A DNA stretch of 64,000 bases, taken from Ailanthus altissimus (taxonomy: Eukaryota > Streptophyta > Magnoliopsida > Sapindales > Simaroubaceae). The notes below the pieces were generated by a model that saw only the letters and a list, made by a program, of their open reading frames with translations, had not been told where the DNA came from and did not search any database. The translations under genes and the position numbers were made by a program. The stretch spans positions 22,542,001 through 22,606,000 of the forward strand of contig OX327700.1 of the NCBI GenBank assembly GCA_946807835.1, read 5' to 3'. Positions 34,960 through 47,872 of the stretch are shown piece by piece (the stretch's first letter is position 1; each line of letters opens with the position of its first letter).

Positions 34960-36690
34960 ATTAAATGAGGATGAATTCATATGCCTTAAATAAGGGCGCA
35001 CCCCAACAAAGATAATAGTGTTATGACTCATTGCATCATTACCGCTCATCTTAAGATGTATGGAAAGGAACATTAATGAAATGAAAAGCTCACAAAGCTC
35101 TCGTCCTCTATTTGCATGATGTTGTTTCTTTCTTGATTTTACTTATTTTGATTTATTTACCATACGTTATCAACGCTGAGATTTTACTTCTGAAAGTATC
35201 TCATGTATATATATACTCTCATATATGATATAACTATCCTTGTTAGTATGTTATGTGTAGTTGTCATTAAATTGAATCTTTTACATTAAAAATTTAAGGG
35301 TTAATTTTATATGCTTGATTATATTATTATAGCTTTACCATTGTTTTGGATCTATATTCTAAAGACAAAGAAGAAGAAAAATATAGTATTGAAATTTAGA
35401 GTTCAAAAATTTAAGAACCTAAAGATTGGAGATCTCAAAGAATTTGAAGAATTACCTAAAATAAATTAAAGAATACAATCCAGATGTCTAATCTAACAAA
35501 ATTTAAGTTCTATGTCCTAGATATCTTAGGCTAAAAGTATTTATCTTGAATTATGGATGCTGAAATTCACATGAATGCTAAATGTAGGGGGTTCTGTTTT
35601 TCTATTAATAGAGGTTTTGGATATCGGTTTATATGATTCTAATGAACCAACATTAAATTTGAAAATATTAGCTAATCAATTGTATCTCACAGGCTGCTGC
35701 TCAATCGATTAGTTATGAAATACCATTAACTTTATGTGTTTTATCAATATTTCTACGTGCGATTCGTTGAAACCTAAGCTTTTTTTTTCTAATTTTTTCC
35801 TTTTTGTTCTAGAAAATAAAAAAAGAAATGAATAGATATCTTCATTTTTTTTATTCATTTATTTATTCTTTAGGTTAATAAAATCAACATAATCATTATT
35901 AGAAATAATGCATCCTTACAAGATCACGCTCAAGTTATGACTTTTCTTTACCACCTACGTCATCAAGCATTGAATGGAGAGTACCTCACTATAAATGATT
36001 GATGTATCCTTTGGAATAACTTGAACAAAAGAATTGTCTATTTGAAGTTAATGATACTACCACGCTCTTAATTAGTGATTACATTTGCATTTGCAAGATT
36101 AAAAGTTAGTCAATTAATAGAATTATGCACTATTCGAGATTGTTTTATAGTTAACATTATATGAAGAGAACATAACAGATAAGGACAAGCTAAAAAGACA
36201 TTTTCAATATTTTATGCCTCTAATATGGTTTTAAAACAACATTATTGAGTGAGTGAATACAAGAAATATTCAAATATAATTTCATATCCCCTTGTTACTA
36301 TAAAGAATGATGAACTTTTAATGAGGAATCATTAATCTCATCCTACTAATGATCCACCAATACTTAGAGTAAATGTTGTCTCATAGAAAATATGGTTTTA
36401 CATAGTAGTGGTGATAATCATTGGTGTGACAATGGTTATGGTCGTGGTTAAGGTCAAGGTCAAGATCAATATAATTATTGAATTTATAAAAATTATTATA
36501 AAAATACATTTAAATGGGATCGTAATGAAGGGAAATAAGAAAAAGAAGTGCAAGATAAAAATACATGTCTTTGATACAAAACAAAGGACCATTTTTTATG
36601 TGCTTGTCATATACCTAAGCATCTAACTGATTTGTACTAGGCATATTTGAAAAAAAAGGAGAAATAATAAACTAAAAATATATGATTAGT
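34960..36690 (+). pseudogene. Broken Ty1/copia gag of a second type, with LTR-like 5' sequence
   Basis: From about 35935 the plus strand can be read, with many stops and frame changes, as the gag of a copia lineage common in woody dicots: LRHH near the start, LWNNL-K-I, the IS-LKLC-like middle, then ENITDKD-L-KTFS-F and a MRNH-like block. It is followed by the Gly/Arg/His-rich stretch (36408-36470) and a zinc-knuckle remnant, then IPKHLTDLY. All zinc ligands are no longer intact. The short plus- and minus-strand frames at 36398-36626 are shadows of this. 34960-35160 looks like the end of its LTR. Confidence 0.6.
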
Positions 36691-36790
36691 TTATTCTGCA
36701 TGATTAAAGGATAATAACTCCCTTCATTAATTCTATGATTAACGACCCCCCTTTTTAGTTATTATTCCAAGCCTTTGGTTATAATAGAGG

Positions 36791-37485
36791 TGCCCATCAT
36801 TAGTAAACTCAGGGCTCACACTACTTGAACGCCTTAAGATAGACTTAAAATTCAAAGGTAACATCTTTTAACCCAAAAATTATAGTAAAGTTTTCAGTAT
36901 TAATAAGTTAATACTGAAAACTGTGGGGCTCCTATAGATTTTAGGGTTAACTCTAATCTTAAAAAGGGGTCCTTATCCTTAAAATTAAAAAATTATATTC
37001 TTAATCATAGAATTAATAGCGGGGAGTTATTATCCCTTAAACATAGAATTGATTAGAAGGGTTATTTTCTCTTAATTATGAAATTTACTAGAGAATTATG
37101 AGGATTATTACATTTCTAAAAGACTATACCAACAATACTTATAAAAATGAGCACTCAACAATGAAGAAGGGAATCCTCAATAGATCCAAAGCAGCCACTT
37201 TCTCCCTACGACAACCTCGACATGATTTTCTTTTACTATTCTTTTTGTAATATTCATGGTACCTTATACTATTGTTCTAAAGAGATTGTTCTATAGTACA
37301 TGTGAGTAAGCCCATAAAGCTCGGTAAAGTGGATGTATACTTGAATTGGGTTGAACTACTATATATTTGATGTCTTTTTTTTCTCTTTCTTTTATCTTTA
37401 TTTTGTTAGTCTCAATTGATAGTTTTTCAGCAAAAATTAAATTTAACTCATTGACTTGAGAGTTACCCAAAGTTTTGGGTCAACA
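36791..37485 (+). repeat. 5' LTR of the Tat-like element
   Basis: It pairs with 42731-45598. Shared text includes ATTATTACATTTYTAAAAGACT, CAACAATRAAGAAGGGMATCCT and CCAAAGYAGCCACTTTCTC. Confidence 0.75.
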
Positions 37486-37488
37486 GTT

Positions 37489-37506
37489 TGGTGCCATTTG
37501 TAGAGA
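37489..37506 (+). other. Decayed primer-binding site of the Tat-like element
   Basis: TGGTGCCATTTGTAGAGA lies three bases after the LTR end and differs from TGGCGCCGTTTGTGGGGA by transitions only. Confidence 0.6.
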
Positions 37507-38944
37507 TTACAATAAAATGTTATGAAGACTAACCATAGAAATTAAAGATCTAAAGATAAGTTTTTAATTTTGATTAAAATTTTATGTTAATGTTTGGTTT
37601 TACAATGATATGTCTTAATTTTATTCTTTTGAGTAATGCAAAATCAATCCATCTTAGCTAAGTGATTTTGATGCTAATCCCTCAAATTTCTTTCTGATTT
37701 GATTTTGTAGTAGAATAATTTTTTCTACCAAAAGAAAAGTGGTAATAATGAATAATAAGTAAAGGAGAGCCCCTAAGCCACCATACCTCTGAATTAAAAA
37801 AGATGTTACTATCAATTGTAATTCTCTACCCTATTAAAATAAAAATAAAAAAACCTAAAGAAAGCAAAAGGCAGATAGAAGAAAAGAAAATTGTTAAAAG
37901 AAATTTGCTAAAAGAGAGGCCGTTCCTTTTCGATAAAAAATTTAAAAGAAACAAAATAAAAACTAAAGAAAGCAAAAAAATGTCAAAAGAGGAAGATGTG
38001 CCTCCTTAAAAAAAAAAGAGGCTGTAAAGGGGAAAATGTTAAAGGAGTTCATTGGGTAAAACAAAAAAAAATGCTCTTCAAATTTATACAGAAAAATAAA
38101 ATAAGGGAAACTGATTCCATGCATGCATGGTTTATGATTTTTCTTTTTTTTTTTTTTAAAAAAAAAAGAAGAAATGTAAAAAAATCTCCTTAAATGAACA
38201 AAATTCTTAGGATATTAGAAAAGAAAATGGGATAGTTGTGATTTGAAATATGAATATATATATATATATATATGAAGAGGCTGCAACTTTGGGAAAGGAT
38301 GTAGGAAAAAAAAAATATTCTAAACAAATAAAAGAAGACAAAAAATAAATATGTAGAAGAAGAAAAAAAAAGAAAATGAGAAATGTGCAGGGACCACATA
38401 AATTCTAGGGAGCTTTTCTCATTCAACCTCTAGAGTTAAGAAATATAGTTTTAACCATTGTAGTTTTGAAAGCTTTCAGATAGGCCCCCAACAAAAATTA
38501 ACTTTTTATAGCCTCCTTATTAAGGACTCAAGAACTGAAATCCTACTCGAGTTCGACCTTTTAGGCTCTTAAGGAGCCTAATAACTTAAAATTCTCCCCA
38601 AGGACTCTAGACACTTAAACTTTCCTTGAGTTGGTCATTGAGGCTCTTCTTGAGCTGATCACTCTCTCCGAGCCCGAGCATGTGAACACTCCTCGAGGCC
38701 AAATATTTGATCACTTAAACACCTCGAGGCTAAACCCTTGAAAACTTTAGAACCACGAGGCTGAGCACTTGAAAACTCAAGCCCCTCAAGCCCGAATATG
38801 TGAGCGCTCTATAAGGCTAACCAAGTAAACTTTTTTTGTGTGCTCAATGTTGGTTATTTTTTTACATATTTTCTTTTTTTTTGTTTTGGGTCATATGCTC
38901 TAGAACTCTACCCAAGAGGAGGAGTAAAATAAAAAAGCGCCTGA
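37507..38944. other. A/G-rich interior of the Tat-like element
   Basis: Long purine-rich runs give artificial lysine-rich frames (37803-38009, 37996-38193), with no domain. An (AT)n run is at 38253-38273. 38550-38830 already carries looser copies of the CTCGAG/AGCCC-containing motif that becomes tandem downstream. Confidence 0.5.
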
Positions 38945-40080
38945 GACCTCGTAGATAAGGATTACGCTCGTAAAGACCTTGTGTGTAGTGTCCCGAGCTC
39001 TACCAAAGGTTAAGGAATATGAAGACTTTATACGAGAGGTCTTGAGCCCTCCTATAAGTAGTTTAAGTCCTTATGCGTGAGGTCTCGAGCCCTGCCATAA
39101 GTCAAAATTTATTAAGACCTTATGCAGAAGGTCTTGAGCCCTTCAATAAGTAGTTCAAGTCCTTATGTGTGGGGTTCTGAACTCTACCATAAGTTAAAAT
39201 TCATCAAGACTTTATGTGGGGGATCTCGAGCCTTTTCATAAGTAGTTTAAGTCCTTATATGTGAGGTCTTAATCCCTGCTATAAGTTGAAATTCATCAAG
39301 AACTTATGTAAAGAGTCTTGGGCCCTTCCATTAGTAGTTTAAGTCTTTATACGTAGGGTCCTAAGTCTTGCCATAAGTTGAAATTCATCAAAACCTTATG
39401 CAAGGGGTCTCAAGCCCTTCCATAAGTTGAAGTCCTTATGCGTGAGGTTCTGAGCTGTGCCATAAATTAAAATTCATCAAGACCTTATGCAAGGGGTCCT
39501 AAACCTTTCCATAAGTAATTCAAGATTTATGCTTAGGGTCCCGAGCATTACTATAAGTTAAAATTCATCAAGACCTTATGTGAGAGGTCCTTATGCATGA
39601 GAGCTCTACAATAAGAAATTATCAAAGCCCTATGTGTAGAGTTCCAAGCCTAACTGTAGGTAAGAAATTACCAAAACCATGCACATACATAGAGTTCTAA
39701 GCTCTACCATAAGTAAGAAATTAACAAAACCATGTGCATAGAGTTCTAAGCTCCACTGCAACTAAGAAATTACCAAAACTATGCACGTGGAGTCTCGAGC
39801 TCTGCAGTGGGCAAGAAAGTATCATAGCCCTACCCATGGAGTCTTGAGCCCCACCGTAGGCAAGCAATCACTTAAGCCTTACTTGTGAAGTCTCAAGCCC
39901 TACCGTAGGTGAGAAATTACCAAGGACTCCCACGTGGAATCCCAAGCTCCACCGTAAGTGAAAACATTGTCGAAACCCTATGGATGAAGTCCCGAGCTCT
40001 ATCGCAAAGTATTATCCTAAGCAAAAAGATCCGGTGTGTAGAGCTATAGGCTCTAACACCTATTGAAATCATCCCAAGCA
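38945..40080. repeat. Tandem-repeat field, 92-bp higher-order period
   Basis: The word AAGTCCTTATGYGTGAGG recurs at 39065, 39157, 39249, 39341 and 39430, giving a 92-bp period made of two related half-units of about 45 bp (CCTTATG..., GGTCTYGAGCCCT, YCATAAGT). From about 39590 the units become shorter (about 55-65 bp) and diverge (AAGAAATTACCAAAACCATG, TAGAGTTCTAAGCTC). A last relic is beyond the solo LTR at 42593-42685. Internal tandem repeats next to the 3' LTR are a known feature of Tat/Ogre elements. Confidence 0.8.
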
Positions 40081-40099
40081 TGAAAATTATACGCATGAT

Positions 40100-42592
40100 T
40101 GTTGGGTGCAGTGTTTTAGTACAAAACCGTATTGGGTGTATACATGTGGTTTGTATTCATCACATTAAAAATCATGTATATATGTAATTCATGCATCTCA
40201 TACATAAATATTTACGCAACGGAAGCTAAAAATTTAATTTTCTAAAGCAATGAACACAATAAATTTTGTTCTATTACAATAATGAACAAATTAAATTATG
40301 TTAATCATATTAACACTATAATTAAGAATAATCATCTCACAAGTCTTTTGAACGATTTAAGCTGAAATACTATCTAAAATGAACTGTTGATAATTTTAGA
40401 ACTCAATAAGATAGACTTGAGTCATTAAAATAACAACTTTAATTTTAGTACTAATTTAATACTTAAACTCACGAGATTAACTCTTAATCTCTAATTTAAC
40501 TTTTAAACTATTGATATTAGTTAAACACTTTAATTAATATATATTTGTTTCAAAGTAATATAAATTATTTTTGTCAATATAATTTTTATATAAAAAAATT
40601 AATTTCTTCCATTATGTTTTAGGCCGACCAACATGAAAAGAAAGAAGATAATCTTTCCATCAACATTTAAAGAAATGAAACAAAACAAATTTTTTTCTCT
40701 CTAACTCCTCTCTTAATAGCCGAACCAAAAAGAAGAAGAATACCAAATGAAAATATCAAATTACTTTTATGAGCCAACATCTTTTCTTAACAATTAAGCA
40801 ATTGGTCCACTTAAATCTTAGCCATTAAAACTTGTACCCGTTAAATGTAAAATAATCAAAACAATTATTTTTTAAATCATTTCCGTCCAAGCACTTAAAG
40901 CCAAGAAATATGAATTGTTTTTATATTACAAATATCTCATTTAAGCTGAGCCATTCTTATTATATATATATATGTTAAAAGAAACAAAACAATTTTGTTC
41001 AATTGAATGGCTAATGTTCGGCTAGCCATTAGAAACAAATGATTTTCCTATTCATTTCCTTAAAGCAAGTATTATTTTAACCTAATTCGTTGGTTAATAT
41101 TTAATTATGGTCAAGTTAAATATTTATTTAGTAATTAAATAAATATATTTTAATTATTTAATAATTAAATAATCAATTTAATAAAATTATTCTTAAGCTT
41201 TTACTTAATCTAAAGTGGATCCCACCAAAATACGTATTTAAATTAACTCAATCGAAGATTTACTATGTGCCACATATCACCATTTAATTGGTCAACAAAA
41301 ATTATTAACTAATTAATGTATTTAACACTTAAGTATTAACACACACGCATCTCGAAGATTCCTAAAACAAATATTCAGTTTTGCTGAAAATTATTAGATT
41401 GAACAATTCAATCCAGTATACTACCCTAATGCATAATAAGTACACTTTATATTGCGAGACTCTCTAGGTATACGCTCAACTTGTCAAATAGAACTATTCC
41501 ATACGTCCATGATCAATGACTTATGCACACGTCATAGATATTACAAATCAGCGTGTTAGACTATACAAGCTGAGGTTATAACACATATGTATAGTCTTTC
41601 TATCAATTATATTTTAGATGTGTGGGAACATAAATTAACATTGTCAAATCTCTATATGCAAATCTATGAACTTATCTCTAGATTTATATTTTCGTAAAAT
41701 AATATATTGTTTAACTCTACAAAAAAAAGTTTTTTCTAGGTATCTGCTTTTGGTTAAAGAACTTTTTGAAACATCATTCTTGAAGTCTCAGGATATACAA
41801 CTCACTCATATGAATTGATGGATCCTATATCTATACACACCGGACTCCATGAGCATCAATCTATACCCAATAACACCCAACAGTCAGACCATAAAAGGTC
41901 TCCAACATGCATAAAATTAAAGTATAGTAGATCACTCACAAACCTATCGTGGTGCTCAGATCAAAGGACCACGAATACTACTCAACTCGAGAAAACACTC
42001 CATTGGAGGCTTTATAGGATGTTTATAGGAGAATCTCGTGAGTCTATTCAGTATCCAGTATTGACTGAATACCTATATGCCTATACGAGCTTTAAGCACA
42101 TGGTCAGTTAAGAACAACTATCTGTACCTTATAGATATGGACATACACTGATCTATATGAAAGAAATTCATAGACAAACCTGTATCAGTGAAAATAAATC
42201 AGGAACATAGTGTATGAGAATATACTTGCATAATGACATTTTCTAGCACTAATTGTAACTCTTTACAACTATGCCATTACTAGTATACCCTTAAGTCTTT
42301 GTCCCATTACAAACAAGGCTCTAACTACTTAGATTTCACTTATTATTATAACTATTAACTCTTTGGCATTTATAATTCTTAGTGATGCTAACTCTTAGCG
42401 CTAATTTAAATTTTTTTACGCTGGATCTAAACTCTTTCAGATCATATAATGTCTGTAGCACTATAAATATAATACCATATATATATATATTTATTTAATA
42501 TTAACGATTTTATTCAAAATATTTATTGTATAAATATTAAATAATTAATATTCATACAATATTGGAATAACTTGTGAGCACCAACTCTAACA
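40100..42592 (+). repeat. Solo LTR (long-LTR family, copy A)
   Basis: 2,493 bp starting TGTTGGGTGCAGTG and ending CCAACTCTAACA. The tandem repeat of the host resumes right after it. Flanking pentamers ATGAT (40095-40099) and ATAAT (42593-42597) match at four of five. The 98-codon frame at 41815-42111 lies in a part shared with copies B and C and has no domain, so I do not call it a gene. Confidence 0.75.
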
Positions 42593-42864
42593 ATAATATC
42601 CTAAGCTTCATCGTAGATAATTCTACATACCAACTTGGGCAGGAATCACTTATGCATGAAGTCTTAAGCTCCATCGTATGCAAATTTAATTTTAAATATC
42701 AAAATATAGGCCCTTGAGCTATAATAAAGGTGTTTGCCATCAACAAACTTAATGTTAACATTACCTTAACACTCCAAAATAAACCTAAAATTTGAAGGTA
42801 AAATCTTCCAGCCTAAGAACTACAATAAAATTTATAGTGAATATTAAAAATTGAGGGGTCCATG

Positions 42865-45034
42865 TGTTAACATATTTTAGGGTGTATATATGTGATTGTA
42901 TACATATTGAAAAAACTAAACACATGTATTATATACACGAATTTGGCAACGAAATTTATCATGTAATCAACATATACACATGTACTTCAATTCTTAACTA
43001 CTTAAGAATACGGAAAACATACATTTGAAGACCTCTAATGAAGATTCAAATCCAGATTTCTTTACTCCAACTTTAAGCTCACCTTGAAGTGCACTTTTGT
43101 TCAATTCTAGTTCATAACAATTCGGTGGGATTATGAAGCTAGAATAGCAGCAATATAATCTCCAGCAATAAGGTTTTGTATTGCTTGAAAGAAATATAAG
43201 AAGGATTTATTTTTCTTTCTCCTTTTATTTTTCTCACAAGTCTTCTTTCAAAGAAAAGCTCTCTCAAAACTAACTCTTCTTTTTCCTCTCAATCCTTGCA
43301 CAATTTTCATTCACTCACTTGTTAACACACATGAAACTCAACCATTTTTAGTGCTCTCAACACTTTACAAGTGCTCCACCAAAATTACATTAAGTGACCA
43401 ACTAACAAAATAATTTTTGGTGGCCATTTTAATGGTCTAATAAAATTAATCATTAATCACAAAATAGTGCTCCACTTAATTTAGTTTATGTTTCTCAAAT
43501 TAGGTACGTCTTCCATTTAGGAATAAAATTTAAAATAAATAAAATCATATTTTATTTATTTAAATAACATTTATTTAATTATTCAAAAACAATTTGAATA
43601 ATTAATATTTACATTATTTGATTTTACTAACATGGTAAATGGTTGAATTCATGGAATAAAATTGTTTCACTTGTTAATTTATAATTAGTTAATAACTCTT
43701 GTCAACTAATTAAATAATATATTTAACATTTAAGTCTAAATAAGTGCACAACCCGAGGAACCCCGAAACATATTTTCGGTTTGCTGGAATTTCTAGGATG
43801 AAACTGTTCAATCCATTATGCTGCCTCAGTACACAATGAGTACACTTCATATTGTGAGACTCTCTAGGTCCACGCCTGAATTATCATATAGAACTCCTCC
43901 ATACGTCCGTGAATGATGCCCCACACACACGTTACGGATATTACAAAGCGATGCGTGAAACCATATAAGTTGAGGTTATAATATATTCATATAATCCCTC
44001 CATCATTTATATCCGAGTAGAGCAGAGATATAGATCAACACCATTAAACCTCCATATACCCGACCAAAAGCTTATCTCTAGAATTGTATTTCAATAAATA
44101 ATATTTTCAAACACTTTTGTAATATTATTTATCCCTAGGGTTAAACTCTTTTCCCGGGAATTATTGCTTATGGCCATAAGACTTTCTGAAATACAACCTA
44201 TAAAGTATTAGGATATAATACTTACCCAAAATGAGCTGATAGATCCTATATCTATGCATACCAAACTCCATGAGCATCAGACTATACCCAACGACACCTA
44301 GTGGTCAGACTATGAAAGGTTTATGACATGTGTGGAACCAAAATATAGTGGATTACTCACAAGCCCACTATGGCACTCAGGTTAAGGGACCACGAATACT
44401 ACTCAACTTGAAAGACCCTCAATTAATGGCTTTATGAGATGTCTATTGGAGATCTTTGTAAGTCTGTTTAGTATTTAGTCCTTACTGAATACCTATATCT
44501 CTATACGAGCTTTCACTAAACGCATGGTTTGCTAAGTCTAACCATTTGAACCATCCATTTATAGACATACACCAATCTATATATTTATTAAGGTATTCAC
44601 TGACAGACCAATATCAGTGAAGATAGATCAGGAACATAATATTTGAAAACATATTTGCATAATGACATTTTCTAGCACTATTTGTAACTCTTTGCAACTT
44701 CTTACAACTACGTCATTACTAATATATTCTTAGGTCTTTATCTCATTTCAGACAAGGCTCTAACTCTTAAGATATCGCTGACTCTTATAACCTGATAACT
44801 CTTATCAGTGCCAACTCTTTGCATTTATAACTCTCAGCGTTACTAATTTTTAGTACTGATCTGAACTCATTTAGACCAGATCTAAACTCTTTCAGATCGT
44901 ACAATGTCTAAAACATTACAAGCATCTTACCATATATAAATATAATTACCGATTTAATGAAATAATAATACTAGTATAAATATTAAACAAATATTAATAC
45001 ATAAAGGGATGGTACGTAAGAACAAATCCCAACA
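42865..45034 (+). repeat. Solo LTR (long-LTR family, copy B) inside the 3' LTR of the Tat-like element
   Basis: 2,170 bp starting TGTTAACATATT and ending AAATCCCAACA, with perfect target duplications CCATG at 42860-42864 and 45035-45039. It is collinear with copy A (for example ACAATGAGTACACTTCATATTG against ATAATAAGTACACTTTATATTG). It splits the host LTR cleanly. Confidence 0.85.
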
Positions 45035-45482
45035 CCATGTTCACCCTGAATTTTGGAGTCAACTTTAATCCTAAAAAATGGAGTCATTATCCCTAAAATT
45101 AGAGAATAATATCTTTAATCATGAAGTTAATTTAGAGAGTTATTGTCCCTTAATCATGAAATTGATGAGGAGAGCTATTATCCCTTAATTATAAAATTTA
45201 TAAGGGAATTAATAAGGATTATTACATTTTTAAAAGACTCTACCAACAACACCTATAAAAAGGAGTATTCAACAATAAAGAAGGGCATCCTTATAGATCC
45301 AAAGTAGCCACTTTCTCACTACAAGAACCTTACCATAATTTTATTTTACTATTCTCTTTGTAATGGTTGGGTGTATTGTATGACTATTGTGAAAAAATTA
45401 TTCCATAGTACATATGAGTAATCCTATAAAGATCGGTGAAGTGGATTTAAGACCGAATTGGGTTGAACTACTTTATATCTAC

Positions 45483-45503
45483 TCTCTCTCTCTCTCTCTC
45501 TCT
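45483..45503. repeat. (CT)n microsatellite
   Basis: About ten CT units in the 3' LTR of the Tat-like element. The 5' LTR has only a loose CT-rich stretch at the same place. Confidence 0.9.
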
Positions 45504-45598
45504 TATATTTTTATTTTATTAATCTCAATTGATAGTTTTAGAACGAAAAACAAATTTAATTCATTAGCTTGGAAATTGTTCAAATTTCTAAGTTAACA

Positions 45599-46480
45599 AT
45601 ATATGTAGTTAACCGACCATGATATACCCATATTATTGAAAGCCTTATTTAGCTAGATGTGACTTCTTATAATTTTGTGCTTTGGAGAGAGAGCTTATTA
45701 AGAACTCGAGTTTTGTACTTAAATGGTGAGTGAACTAAGATTTGTACAATGAAGTAAAATGATATGTACGCTGTGAAACAAATTCACTATACCACGTGAC
45801 TCATACCATGTGTACTTTCGGTAACCAATTTAGGAACATGAGTGAATGGATCTTTGCATCCTCATTTTATAAATTCCATTGAGATTAACTATAATTTCAA
45901 CTAGTATCATTTATTTCCATTAACTTTATTTTGAATTGAGGTTTAATGTTAGCTACGTATTTTTAACTACGACTATATTTAATCTATGAAACATGATTGG
46001 AAAAATAATTAATCTAGAACTAAAAAATGAGTTGGATTTGAAGAATTTTTTTTCTTACATTTGACTTATGTATTCATTAGTTCATAAGTTGTATAATCAA
46101 TAAAAGGATGAATACAATTATAAATATATAGAGTATATGAAAGTTGAGCATAATTACTATAAGGGATTGAGTGTGCTTGGATTGATATAACAAAATCAAA
46201 TCTATGATACAAAATAAGCAAAATAATTGATAAATCTCTTGTATATGATTGCATTTAAGATTTCTTATTTGTGTAGCTCCTAATTTGATCATGCATCGCA
46301 CATTGCATTTTTTCACTCGTGGTCATTCGATCCGATGAAAAGTAGTATTTATAATTTTTTAATCAATAATTATCTTTATCAACTATCAACTTTATGTTAA
46401 TAGCTCTTTAAAAAAAAAAACTCTATGTTAATAGAAAAATAATATGAAAAATAAGATCAAGAGAGAATCATGTTCTATAA
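45599..46480. other. Gene-less stretch
   Basis: No gene signal. Overlapping minus-strand frames at 46066-46316 are AT-rich and hydrophobic, without a recognisable domain. Confidence 0.4.
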
Positions 46481-46783
46481 TAAAACTCTCTCTTTTTGTT
46501 GTGGAGATGCCCGTAAACTTTTCAGAAAATGAATCAGTCAGTTGATGTTATTTTGGCTAGTGAAAGTTAGTAAAACCTAGTATATATTTGATGTCATATG
46601 GTAACTGAGAAAGGATATCATTTTTAATATGTCAAATTGATGGGTATTATAGAAATTTTATTTTATTTTCTAGGAATGCGACGGGATTATCGTTACAATA
46701 TTTTAATCATTGATATTAGTAATTATTTTAGTTCTACTGGCTCCTCTTAGTTTTTATACTGTGGATTAATTTATTAGAATCAC

Positions 46784-47720
46784 GCATGCGCTTCATCTTG
46801 AAACTCAATAAGCTCGTCATGTACTTTGCTATCTATCCCTCAATTATCTTGACATCCGCCTTTCGTTGCCTAACCGACCACTATATATGGATCACTTTCC
46901 TCAGTCGGAAGAATATTCAATCAATGAGATCCTGCCAAATATAGCATGTATCATAATATTTTTATACAAATTTCTCATTATAATAATTGAAGAAAATTAA
47001 AGTAAACTCCCCGACTCTTCCCAGGACATAATTGAAAAAAATAAAATTCCCTAATCCTTCTCAAGACTTGAATCCTTAATTTTAAACTGGACTTGAACCC
47101 AAACCTTAAACTAAAAGTAGCACATACATTCCTATTTGGACAATGCAACTATTGAAAATATCTTATTTTATACTTTTATGCATGATGACAAACAAACATA
47201 GCATATTTTGTGATATATCAAATAGGTTTTTATCCGGAGAAAAGCGTGTAGATGGATACCATTGACCGTATAGACAACAACAACAACAACATTAAGAGAT
47301 GAGATGAGGTGTTCTCCAATATTCTATATGTCAAAGTCACCAAAAAACAGAAAAAAAAAAATTAGAATCTTAGAATATATGAATGTGCATATGTTTACCC
47401 GGCGCTGCTATAAGGATCTCTCAACCGTTGGAAAAAAAATGATATTGCTTCTAAACCTATGGAGAATCAATTTTAAGTCCTGCCGATTTGGCACAATTGT
47501 AGTATTTAATTAGACAGTGATTAATGAAATTCGATAAATACAAACGTATGTACGAAGCTTTTGGAAGAGGTAATTATGGAACATACTTGGCCTCCATAAT
47601 AATTTGCACCCAATTATGAGGTTTAGCCTTGATGCAAATAAGCCCTCGCCAGATCTTAGTGAAGCTTTTTATATCAAAAGGAGACAGAGGGAACATTGCA
47701 TCATTTTGACCATGCATGTA
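46784..47720 (-). pseudogene. Partial, broken copy of the S28 carboxypeptidase gene (exons 6-9)
   Basis: Blocks match exons 9 (46784-46925), 8 (about 47245-47330), 7 (47395-47480) and 6 (47578-47720) of the gene at 53381-56080, in the same order and strand, with introns still between them. It is therefore a DNA duplicate and not a processed copy. Damage is visible. The GSHC block of exon 9, which carries the catalytic His, reads GSH-stop, with more stops downstream. Exon 8 has an ACA-repeat expansion, and exon 7 has a frameshift in the block that should give SNGLRDPY. No copies of exons 1-5 are present. The 3' flank (46495-46780) also matches 52810-53300, so the duplication was larger than the gene. 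Confidence 0.85.
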
Positions 47721-47872
47721 TACATATAGACTAAGATCTTCTCCTAATGAGTTGATAGTGAAAAAAATAATAAATTAAAAAAATATAATCGTGCACAACT
47801 AATATAAAACAGGTGTCAAGAGATCTTTCAAAAATTAGGTAACTTAAATTAAATTAGGAGACGATTTTAATA

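Larger units (their letters stand above)
36791..45598 (+). mobile_element. Gene-less Ty3-type (Tat-like) LTR element with internal tandem repeats and nested solo LTRs
   Basis: LTRs of 695 bp (36791-37485) and 693 bp (42731-45598 after removing a nested solo LTR of 2,170 bp plus its 5-bp duplication) align throughout. Both begin TGYYYRYCATCA and end CAACA/TAACA. A decayed primer-binding site of the TGGCGCCGTTTGTGGG type follows the first LTR, which points to Ty3 elements of the Tat/Athila groups. No gag or pol is readable in the interior. It has A/G-rich sequence, a tandem-repeat field at 38945-40080 and a solo LTR. No matching target duplication is visible (agagg and atata), and similarity runs slightly upstream of both LTR starts, so the left ends are uncertain by about 25 bp. 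Confidence 0.7.

Noticed and set aside
37803..38193. Lysine-rich frames
   Set aside because: Produced by A/G-rich low-complexity sequence in the Tat-like element.
39065..39450. CRISPR-like spaced repeats
   Set aside because: The spacers are themselves repeats, the units are diverged, and the window is plant nuclear DNA, so this is an ordinary tandem array.
41815..42111. 98-codon frame
   Set aside because: It lies in a solo LTR, is broken in the related copy at 42865-45034, and has no domain.
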